64,000 nucleotides of DNA from Marinibaculum sp040216765. GTDB lineage: Bacteria > Pseudomonadota > Alphaproteobacteria > Ferrovibrionales > Ferrovibrionaceae. The DNA is taken from the NCBI GenBank assembly GCA_040216765.1, contig JAVJON010000016.1:18790-82789 (forward strand), in the 5' to 3' direction. The translations under genes were made by a program, and so were the position numbers. Of the stretch, positions 33,517 to 40,646 are shown piece by piece; the first letter of the stretch is position 1, and each line of letters opens with the position of its first letter. The notes under the pieces are model-generated. The model was not told the DNA's origin. It worked only from the letters and a program-made list of their open reading frames with translations, and made no database searches.

Positions 33517-34437
33517 ATGCAGCCGGTGGTGGCCCCGGGCGCGGCACCGGAGATGGCGCCGGGATCGGCCGAGGACCGGCCCCTGGCCGGCATCGGCTTC
33601 GTCATCGCCGCGGTCTTCGCCCTCAGCCTGCAGGATGCGCTGGCGAAACTCCTTGGCGAGCAGTTCGCGGTGGTGCAGATCCTGGCCTTCCGCGGCCTGT
33701 CCGGCGTGGTCCTGACGGTCGTGGCGGTGCTGGCCGGCGCCGCGGCACTGCGGGTACCGCGCGGCCTGCGGCTGTTCGTGGGCCTGCGCATCCTGTTTGC
33801 CGGTGCGGCGGCGGTGGCGCTCTATACAGGGCTGCGCACCGTGCCGCTGGCCGAGGCCACCGTGCTGCTGCTGACCGCGCCGCTGTTCATCACCGGGCTG
33901 GCCGCGCTGTTGCTGCGCGAACGGGTGGGCTGGCGGCGCTGGCTGGCGGTGCTTGCCGGGTTCGTCGGCAGCGGCATCGTGCTCTGGCCCGACGACATGA
34001 AGATCGAGCTGGGCGCCCTGATCATCCTGGGTGGCGCGGTCTGCTGGAGCCTGGCCGCGATTCTGACACGCCGGATCGGGAGCGGCGTGACGGTCTGGAC
34101 CCAGCTGTTCTACCTCAACCTGGCCTTCCTGCTGTGCTGCGGTGCAGCCCTTCCCTGGTCCTGGCAGACGCCGGGGCTGGAGAGCACCGCACTGCTGTTG
34201 CTGCTGGGCGCGATCGGCTTCCTCAGCCAGTTCGCCATCATCCACGGCTATCGCTGTGCCTCGCCTGCCGCGGTGGCGCCCTTCGAGTATACCGCGCTGC
34301 TCTGGGCCGCGCTGCTCGGCTACCTGGTCTGGGGCGAGATTCCGGCGAGCAATGTCTGGGGGGGCGCGCTGCTGATCGCCGGTGCCGGGCTCTATGTCGC
34401 CCATCGCGAGGCCCGCCAGGGCCGGCGGCGGCCATAA
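33517..34437 (+). CDS. EamA/DMT-family transporter
   Basis: A 306-residue inner-membrane protein with ten hydrophobic helices in two EamA repeats (about 20-150 and 165-295). Conserved segments include ALYTGLRTVPLAEATVLLLTAPLF in the first repeat and AFEYTALLWAALLGYLVWGEIP-type sequence in the second. The family moves small metabolites, often out of the cell. It starts 14 bases after the Rieske oxygenase gene, so the two form an operon and the transporter may move that enzyme's substrate or product. Confidence 0.88.
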   Translation: MQPVVAPGAAPEMAPGSAEDRPLAGIGFVIAAVFALSLQDALAKLLGEQFAVVQILAFRGLSGVVLTVVAVLAGAAALRVPRGLRLFVGLRILFAGAAAVALYTGLRTVPLAEATVLLLTAPLFITGLAALLLRERVGWRRWLAVLAGFVGSGIVLWPDDMKIELGALIILGGAVCWSLAAILTRRIGSGVTVWTQLFYLNLAFLLCCGAALPWSWQTPGLESTALLLLLGAIGFLSQFAIIHGYRCASPAAVAPFEYTALLWAALLGYLVWGEIPASNVWGGALLIAGAGLYVAHREARQGRRRP

Positions 34438-34459
34438 CGGCCGGCATGCCGGGAACCGA

Positions 34460-35338
34460 TCAGCCGGGCATGCCGAGGATCAGGCGTGCCTCCGCGGCGG
34501 TGGCAGGCCGCCGGCCGGCCAGGGCGAGGCCGCCGGAGAGCTGGGCGATCAGGGCGGCATTGTCCGGCGCCGCCCCGCCGTCCGCGAGCTGCAGGTTGTT
34601 CTCGAAGCCGAGCCGGGCATGGCCGCCGAGTGCCGCTGCGGCCAGGCCGCAGGCGCCTTCCAGCCGGCCGAAGGCGCAGACCATCCAGCTTGTACCGGCC
34701 GGCAGCGACGGTCCCAGGAAGGGCAGCAGGTCCGCAGGCGCGCTCTGGCCGGTGCTGGCATAGCGGCCCAGCACGAACAGCAGGGCCGGCCGCGGATCGG
34801 CGATCAAGCCGCGCTGCCGCAGCTCCAGATAGCGCTCCAGGTCGGCGCTGTCGTAGAGGATCACCTGCAGCTTGATGCCATCCTCGGCAGCCCGGCGGAA
34901 GATCTCCGCAAGCGCCCCTTCCGGCAGGCCGTCGGGGCGCAGCGCGGCATCGACCTCCCGCAGGCCGAGGGAGACGAACAGGGGCGCGCCGTCGAACGCC
35001 GCGGGCAGCGCGCGCAACAGGGCCTGCTGTTCCGCGGGCCGATAGCGGCCCGCCGCCTCGGTGGTGAGCTGCAGCAGCAGGCCGTCGCCGGTCCGGGCGG
35101 CGATGGCGCGCGCGGTGTCGCGGTAGGCACCGGCGTCCAGCAGGTGCCGCCCCTGCGGGTCGCGGACATGCAGGTGCAGCATCGTGGCGCCGGCCGCCTG
35201 GCAGGCGAAGGCGGTCTCCGCCAGCTCGGCTGCGGTCAGCGGCAGGGCTGCATGATCGGCCTTGCCGCGCCGGGCGCCGTTCGGCGCGACGGCGAGGACG
35301 ATCGGGGCGGTCTCCCGGTTCTGCCTGTCCTGGTCCAT
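34460..35338 (-). CDS. BKACE family (DUF849) beta-keto acid cleavage enzyme
   Basis: A 292-residue TIM-barrel protein of the family that condenses a 3-keto acid with acetyl-CoA and cleaves it, as in the 3-keto-5-aminohexanoate step of lysine fermentation. The zinc-site motif MLHLHVRDPQGRH is at about residues 53-65. SWMVCAFGR and HARLGFENNLQL follow in the right order. The family covers many substrates and this one cannot be assigned. It is divergent from a RidA gene. Confidence 0.85.
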   Translation of the reverse strand: MDQDRQNRETAPIVLAVAPNGARRGKADHAALPLTAAELAETAFACQAAGATMLHLHVRDPQGRHLLDAGAYRDTARAIAARTGDGLLLQLTTEAAGRYRPAEQQALLRALPAAFDGAPLFVSLGLREVDAALRPDGLPEGALAEIFRRAAEDGIKLQVILYDSADLERYLELRQRGLIADPRPALLFVLGRYASTGQSAPADLLPFLGPSLPAGTSWMVCAFGRLEGACGLAAAALGGHARLGFENNLQLADGGAAPDNAALIAQLSGGLALAGRRPATAAEARLILGMPG

Positions 35339-35432
35339 CCCGTCCTGTCCTTCCGCCTGCCGGGCCTGTCAACACGGGAGCGGCGGGCATAGTCTTGTCG
35401 GCGCCGCATCCCGCGGTACCGGGGGAGATAGC

Positions 35433-35834
35433 ATGAAACGCAAGGAACTTGTGCCTGACTGGCCATGGGTGAAGAAGGTGTCCTACGCGCCGGGGACGCA
35501 ATGCGGCGAGTGGGTCTATGTTGCCGGCCAGGTGGCGTTCGGCCCTGACGGCGAGATGGTCGGCGGCACCGACATGGAGGCCCAATCCGACCGGGTGTTC
35601 GCCAATATCGCAGGGATCCTGGAGCTGGCCGGCGCCAGCCTGGACGATGTCATGAAGGTCACCGTCTTCATGGTCGATCCGGACCAATATGACGGCTATG
35701 CCCGGGCCCGGTCCCGCGCCTTCCCGCGGCACCGTCCCGCCAGCACCCTGATCCCGGTGCAGAAGCTGCTCAAGCCGGGCCTGCTGGTCGAAGTGGAGGC
35801 CTATGCCATTGTCGGCGCCGGCCGGGATGGCTGA
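35433..35834 (+). CDS. RidA/YjgF family protein
   Basis: A 133-residue RidA-like protein. The family hydrolyses reactive enamine/imine intermediates or acts in specific catabolic steps. YVAGQVAFGPDGEMVGG and DVMKVTVFMVDPDQY are typical. In place of the exact RidA tail with the key Arg, it has HRPASTLIPVQKLLKPGLLVEVEAYAIV, closer to a catabolic Rid subfamily. GGGGGAGA precedes the start. It lies upstream of the P450 gene but is separated from it by a hairpin. Confidence 0.87.
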   Translation: MKRKELVPDWPWVKKVSYAPGTQCGEWVYVAGQVAFGPDGEMVGGTDMEAQSDRVFANIAGILELAGASLDDVMKVTVFMVDPDQYDGYARARSRAFPRHRPASTLIPVQKLLKPGLLVEVEAYAIVGAGRDG

Positions 35835-35889
35835 GGGGCGCACCCGGCGCTCGCTACGATGACCGCTTGACCGTTGCCGCCGGACGCCA

Positions 35890-35920
35890 GGGACGGGCCC
35901 GTCTAGAACAGGCCCGTCCC
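35890..35920 (+). terminator. Hairpin between RidA and P450 genes
   Basis: A perfect 10-bp stem (GGGACGGGCC with its complement) with an 11-base loop, 55 bases after the RidA stop and 19 bases before the P450 start. It has no T-tract, so it may be a terminator or a 5' stem that affects P450 translation. Confidence 0.55.
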
Positions 35921-35939
35921 CGGGCGAAAGCGAGGTGCG

Positions 35940-37142
35940 ATGACGGTCTTCGATGCCCAGAAGGATTTGGCTGCGCCGACGGTCCTGGATGTCGTGACCG
36001 GGGCCGATCCCTTTCCCTGCTATGCAACCGTCCGCGCGGCGCCGCCGGCCCGCTGCGCGCGCACCGGGCTTTGGCTGGTGGCGCGTCATGCCGACCTGCA
36101 GCAGGCTCTGGCGGATCCGGCCCTGCATGTGCGGCCACCCGCTGCGCCCGGCGCGCCCTGGCTTGCCGGCGGACCGGCCGCGATCCTGTTCCGGCAGCAT
36201 GTCCGGATGAGCGACGGCGCGGACCATCGCGCCCGGCGCGAACGACTGCTGGCCGGACTTCGAACCCTGCCACCGACGGATCGGCTGGCCGGCATTGCCG
36301 GCGCGCAGGTGGGTGCGAGGCTGGCAGGCCGGCCGCCCGGAATGGCTTTCGATGCCATGGCGGACCTGGCCGTGCCGCTGCCGCCAGCCTGCATTGCCCG
36401 CTGGCTGGGCCTGCCGGACGCGGTGGCCGACCGGGTCGCGGCGGAAGCGGTGCGGTTCGTGCCCGCCCTGCTGCCCTGGAGCGGCGCGGCGGAGATCGCC
36501 GCGGCGCAGGACGCCGCCGCGCGGCTGATCGACATGCTGGAAACCCCTGCGCGGGAGGGCCGGCTGCCGTTCTTTGCCGCACTCACCGATCCCGCCGCCC
36601 CTGGACGGCCGCTGACGATCGGCGAGGCCGTTGCCGCCGCGGCCGGCCTGCTGGCGCAGTCCTGTGAGGCAACCACGGGCCTCGTCGGGTTGACGCTGCT
36701 GGCCGTGCTGCGCGACCCGGCGCTGGCGCCCGTCCTGCAGGGCGACGGGGCCGGGGCGCTGCTGTGCGAGGTGATGCGGTTCGATCCGCCGATCCACAAT
36801 ACCCGCCGGACCGCCGCGGCCGCGGTGACGATCGGCGGTGCGGCGATCCCGGCAGGCGATGGCCTGCTGCTTCTGCTTGCCGCCGGCGGCCGGGACGGCG
36901 CGGCCTATGCGGATCCGGACAGCTTCGTTGCCGACCGTTTCCTGGCGCCGCAGGTTCCGCCGCCGCCGGCCTTCGGAGCGGGCGGGCATCGCTGTCCGGG
37001 CAGCCGCGCGGCGCTGGCGATTGCGGGCGGGGCGCTGGCCGCATTGCTGCGGGACCGTCCGTCCCTGGCGCTGCTGGAATCATCGATCGCCTGGCGCCCG
37101 TCGCAGAACGCCCGCATTCCAGCGCGGCTGCCGGTGGCCTGA
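35940..37142 (+). CDS. Cytochrome P450
   Basis: A 400-residue soluble bacterial P450. The heme-thiolate loop FGAGGHRCPG has the ligand Cys at 352, and the K-helix ExxR is E277-R280 (EVMR). The I-helix region reads AQSCEATTGLVG, which keeps the acid-Thr pair needed for oxygen activation. No ferredoxin or reductase gene adjoins. It lies 76 bases before an amidohydrolase-amidase pair on the same strand, so it may hydroxylate or dealkylate a nitrogen-containing compound later cleaved by those enzymes (inference). Confidence 0.9.
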   Translation: MTVFDAQKDLAAPTVLDVVTGADPFPCYATVRAAPPARCARTGLWLVARHADLQQALADPALHVRPPAAPGAPWLAGGPAAILFRQHVRMSDGADHRARRERLLAGLRTLPPTDRLAGIAGAQVGARLAGRPPGMAFDAMADLAVPLPPACIARWLGLPDAVADRVAAEAVRFVPALLPWSGAAEIAAAQDAAARLIDMLETPAREGRLPFFAALTDPAAPGRPLTIGEAVAAAAGLLAQSCEATTGLVGLTLLAVLRDPALAPVLQGDGAGALLCEVMRFDPPIHNTRRTAAAAVTIGGAAIPAGDGLLLLLAAGGRDGAAYADPDSFVADRFLAPQVPPPPAFGAGGHRCPGSRAALAIAGGALAALLRDRPSLALLESSIAWRPSQNARIPARLPVA

Positions 37143-37218
37143 CGGGACAAGTTGTCAGCCGCGGGCGAAGTGGACAGGATGGTCGCCGGATCGGGATGTT
37201 GCAGCGCGGGAGACGGCC

Positions 37219-38469
37219 ATGGCCCTGGACATTGTACTGAAAGGGGCATCGCCCGCGGACGGGCCGGGGCCCGGCAGGATCGATATCGGCATCGCGGACG
37301 GCCGCATCGTCGAGCTGCGCCCGGACCTCGCCGAAGGCGGCCTTGGCGCGGATACCCGCGTGATCGACCTGGACGGCCGTCTTGTCGCGCCGGGCTTCGT
37401 GGAGACCCATATCCACCTCGACAAGTCCTGCATCCTCGACCGCTGCGCCTCGCGCCGCGGCGACCTGGAGGAGGCGATCGGCGAGGTGGCGAAGGCGAAG
37501 ACCGGCTTCACGCCCGAGGATGTGCATGCCCGCGCCAGCCGCACCCTGGAGAAATGCCTTCTGCAGGGCACCACGCACATGCGCACCCACCTGGAAGTCG
37601 ATCCCGGCATCGGCCTGCGCGGGCTGGACGGGGTCCTGCCGCTGGTGAAGGACTATGCCTGGGCGCTGGACCTGGAGATCTGCGTCTTCCCGCAGGAAGG
37701 GCTGTTGAACAATCCGGGCACCGACGAGCTGATGGTCGAGGCGCTGAAGCGCGGCTGCCGGGTGGTCGGCGCGGCGCCCTATACCGACAGCGACCCGAAG
37801 GGCCAGATCGACCGGGTGTTCGAGATGGCGCGCGAGTTCGATGCGGATATCGACATGCATCTGGATTTCGGGGCGACCTGCGACGAGATCGATGCCACCT
37901 ATGTCTGCGACCTGACGGAGCGCTACCGGTATGGCGGCCGGGTCGCCATCGGGCATGTCACCAAGATGTCGGTGATGCCGGCCGACCGGTTCGCCGCCAC
38001 CGCCCGGCGGCTGGCCGATGCGGGCGTGGCGGTGACCGTGCTGCCCTCCACCGACCTGTTCCTGATGGGGCGGGAGCAGGAGCATAGCTGCATGCGCGGC
38101 GTGGTGGCCGCGCACCGGCTGCTGCATGAGGGGGTGAACTGTTCGCTATCGACGAACAACGTGCTGAACCCCTTCACCCCCTTCGGCGATTGTTCGCTGG
38201 TGCGGATGGCCAACCTCTACGCCAATATCAGCCATGTCGGCGCCCGCGCGGATGTCGAGGAATGCTTCCGCATGGTCACCGCCCGGTCCGCCCGCCTGCT
38301 GCGCCGGGCCGATTACGGCCTGGCGGTCGGCATGCCGGCGGACCTGGTGGTGCTGGACGCGGCCGATACCGCCCAGGCGGTCGCCGAACTGGCGCCGGTG
38401 CTCTGTTCCTTCAAGCAGGGCCGGATGGTGCTGGAACGTCCCCGCCCGACCCTGCACCGGCCGGCATGA
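37219..38469 (+). CDS. Cytosine-deaminase-like amidohydrolase
   Basis: A 416-residue metal-dependent hydrolase of the amidohydrolase superfamily, closest in pattern to CodA and N-isopropylammelide hydrolase. Metal ligands are in ETHIHLDKS (H64, H66), MHLDF and GHVTKMSVM. The LPSTDLFL and STNNVLNPFTPFGDCSLV segments resemble the CodA core, with NN where cytosine deaminases usually have DD-type residues. It would deaminate or hydrolyse a cyclic amide, N-heterocycle or related substrate; the exact one is unknown. Its stop overlaps the amidase start (ATGA). Confidence 0.8.
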   Translation: MALDIVLKGASPADGPGPGRIDIGIADGRIVELRPDLAEGGLGADTRVIDLDGRLVAPGFVETHIHLDKSCILDRCASRRGDLEEAIGEVAKAKTGFTPEDVHARASRTLEKCLLQGTTHMRTHLEVDPGIGLRGLDGVLPLVKDYAWALDLEICVFPQEGLLNNPGTDELMVEALKRGCRVVGAAPYTDSDPKGQIDRVFEMAREFDADIDMHLDFGATCDEIDATYVCDLTERYRYGGRVAIGHVTKMSVMPADRFAATARRLADAGVAVTVLPSTDLFLMGREQEHSCMRGVVAAHRLLHEGVNCSLSTNNVLNPFTPFGDCSLVRMANLYANISHVGARADVEECFRMVTARSARLLRRADYGLAVGMPADLVVLDAADTAQAVAELAPVLCSFKQGRMVLERPRPTLHRPA

Positions 38470-39674
38470 ACGGCATGGCAGCGCCTGTCGCCGACGGCCG
38501 CACCTTCTGCCGCTACGACCCGGTGCCGGTGGCGCATGCCGAGGCTGGCCCGCTGTCCGGGCTCAGCTTCTGCGTCAAGGACCTGTACGACGTCGCGGGC
38601 TATCCCACCGGCTGCGGCCATCCGCTGAAACTGGCGCAGAGCCCGATCGCCACCGCGCATGCGCCGCCGGTGGAGGCGCTGCTCGCCGCCGGCGCGCGGT
38701 TCGTCGGCAAGACCCAGCTCGACGAGATCGCCTACAGCCTGAACGGGCAGAACGCGCATTACGGGACGCCGGTCAATCCGGCGGCGCCGGGGCGGATCCC
38801 CGGGGGATCGTCCAGCGGCTCCTCGGTCGCGGTGGCGGCGGGGATGGCGGATATCGGCCTGGGCAGCGATACCGGCGGGTCGGTGCGGATCCCGGCAGCC
38901 TATTGCGGCCTGTACGGCCTCCGCCCGAGCCATGGCCGGATCGCGCTGTCCGCCGCGATGCCCTTTGCGCCGTCCTACGACACGGTCGGCTGGTGCAGCC
39001 GCGATGCCGCGGTGCTGCAGGCCGCGGGACGCGTCCTGCTGCCGGCGGCGGATGCGCCGGTACCGGCGCGCCGGCTGCTGCTGGCCGGCGATGCCTTCGC
39101 GCTGGCGGTGCCGGCGGCGGCGGCCGTGCTGCGCGAGGCGGCCGACCGCGTGGCGGCTGAGGTCGGGACCGCGGAGGAGGTGGAGGTCGGCGGGGCGGAC
39201 GGGCTCGGCTCCTGGCTGGAGGCCTTCCGGATCCTGCAGGCGGCGGAGATCTGGGACGTGCACGGCGCCTGGGTAAGGCGCTACCGTCCCACGTTCGGAC
39301 CCGGCGTGCGCGAAAGGTTCGCCATGGCCGCTGGCATCGAACCGGCGCAGCGCGCCGCGATGCAGCCGGTGCGGGCGCAGGCGGCGGCGCGCATGCACGC
39401 CTTGCTGCCGCCGGGCACGGTGCTGCTGCTGCCCACGGCGCCCGATCTGCCGCCGGCCCTGGACATGCCGGATGCGGAGCTCGATTCGTTCCGCTATCGG
39501 GCCCTGAGCCTGCTCTGCATCGCCGGCCATGCCGGCCTGCCGCAGCTGACCCTGCCGGCGGTGGCCGGCAGGCCCCTGTCCCTGGACGGCGGACCGCTGG
39601 GCCTGTCGCTGCTGGCCGGCCCGGGCGGCGACGAGATGCTGCTGGACCTGGCCGTGCAGCTGTCGACGGCCTGA
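38466..39674 (+). CDS. Amidase-signature hydrolase (AMI1-like)
   Basis: A 402-residue amidase with the Ser-cisSer-Lys triad. The Lys is in FCVKDLYDVAG, the cis-Ser in GGSSSGSSVAVAAG, and the nucleophile Ser in GSDTGGSVRIPA. The segments GKTQLDEIAYSLNGQNAHYGTP and YCGLYGLRPSHG closely resemble indole-3-acetamide hydrolase AMI1 and related amidases. It is coupled to the amidohydrolase by an ATGA overlap, so the two probably act in sequence on one compound. A RidA gene and a GFA gene converge on it from the right. Confidence 0.88.
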   Translation: MNGMAAPVADGRTFCRYDPVPVAHAEAGPLSGLSFCVKDLYDVAGYPTGCGHPLKLAQSPIATAHAPPVEALLAAGARFVGKTQLDEIAYSLNGQNAHYGTPVNPAAPGRIPGGSSSGSSVAVAAGMADIGLGSDTGGSVRIPAAYCGLYGLRPSHGRIALSAAMPFAPSYDTVGWCSRDAAVLQAAGRVLLPAADAPVPARRLLLAGDAFALAVPAAAAVLREAADRVAAEVGTAEEVEVGGADGLGSWLEAFRILQAAEIWDVHGAWVRRYRPTFGPGVRERFAMAAGIEPAQRAAMQPVRAQAAARMHALLPPGTVLLLPTAPDLPPALDMPDAELDSFRYRALSLLCIAGHAGLPQLTLPAVAGRPLSLDGGPLGLSLLAGPGGDEMLLDLAVQLSTA

Positions 39675-39702
39675 GCCCGGCCGGCCGGGCCACAGGGATC
39701 CG

Positions 39703-40092
39703 TCAGACGGCGGCGGCGACCGCCTCGATCTCCACCAGGAATTCCGGCAGCGCCAGATCGGCGACCACCAGCACGGTGGAAGCCGGATAGGGCGGCTTCA
39801 GCAGGGCGTCGCGGGCCACCCTGTAGGGTTCGATATGCCGGCGGTCGGTCAGGTAGGCATTGACCCGCACAAGGTCGGCCACGCCCATATCCGCATCCGC
39901 CAGGACGGTGAGAACATTGGTCCAGGCGACCCTGCATTGTTCCGCGATGTCGCTGGCGATGCGGCCGTCGACATCGATTCCGACCTGTCCGGTGACGAAC
40001 AGCCAGCGCGCGCCCGGCGGCACCTCGATGCCGTGGCTGAACATGCCGTCGGGGCCGGCGACGGCGCGGGGGTTGCGGACCTGATTGACCAT
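39703..40092 (-). CDS. RidA/YjgF family protein (second copy)
   Basis: A 129-residue Rid-family protein of a type different from the one at 35433. WLFVTGQVGIDVDGRIASDIAEQC and DLVRVNAYLTDRRH are clear; the tail PYPASTVLVVADLALPEFLVEIEAVA has VVA in place of the RidA Arg motif. It lies 14 bases after the GFA gene on the same strand. Two Rid genes flanking a P450/amidohydrolase/amidase set suggest imine or enamine intermediates in this region's catabolism (inference). Confidence 0.85.
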   Translation of the reverse strand: MVNQVRNPRAVAGPDGMFSHGIEVPPGARWLFVTGQVGIDVDGRIASDIAEQCRVAWTNVLTVLADADMGVADLVRVNAYLTDRRHIEPYRVARDALLKPPYPASTVLVVADLALPEFLVEIEAVAAAV

Positions 40093-40106
40093 GACGGGCG
40101 GCCCTT

Positions 40107-40586
40107 TCAGCTTTCCAGGTCGAGGCGGCGATGCCAGTCGGCGATGGATTCGTCCGGATATTCGTCGAACAACCGGTCCTCGGCACCGGGATCCACGGGA
40201 ACCCAGCGGGCTTTCGACCCCAGCATCAGGTGGGTCTGTTCCGGCGCCGGCGGCAGGTCGCTGTCGATCGCGGAAGCGAAGGGATGCAGCAGGTCCGGCC
40301 AGCGCGGGTCCCAGAGCCAGAGCCCGCTGCCGCAGATCCGGCAGAAGCGCCGCTCCGCGGGGCTGGGTTCGGCATCGCCGGGCGCGATGCGGGCGCGATA
40401 GACCGTGATGTTCTCGCTGCCTTCGACCGTCAGGCTGCCGGCATCGCCGGACAGGTTGATGGCATAGCCGCCGCCGCCCTGTGTCTTCCGGCAGATCGAG
40501 CAGTAGCAGAGGTTGAAAGGATAGGGGTGGCGGGATTCCAGATGGAATCTCACCGCGCCGCAATGGCAGGATCCGTCCAGGTGCAT
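40107..40586 (-). CDS. GFA/CENP-V family zinc protein
   Basis: A 159-residue protein of the glutathione-dependent formaldehyde-activating enzyme-like family. The zinc cysteines are in GSCHCGAVRF, LCYCSICRKTQGG and FCRICGSGLW. Most members are not proven formaldehyde enzymes; a glutathione-adduct or small-aldehyde role is plausible. It is the upstream gene of the leftward pair with RidA. Confidence 0.88.
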   Translation of the reverse strand: MHLDGSCHCGAVRFHLESRHPYPFNLCYCSICRKTQGGGGYAINLSGDAGSLTVEGSENITVYRARIAPGDAEPSPAERRFCRICGSGLWLWDPRWPDLLHPFASAIDSDLPPAPEQTHLMLGSKARWVPVDPGAEDRLFDEYPDESIADWHRRLDLES

Positions 40587-40646
40587 GGCCGTCCCTCGTT
40601 TGCCGGGTCACCGGCCGGCGAGGATAGCAGGAACCCGGCGCGCCGG

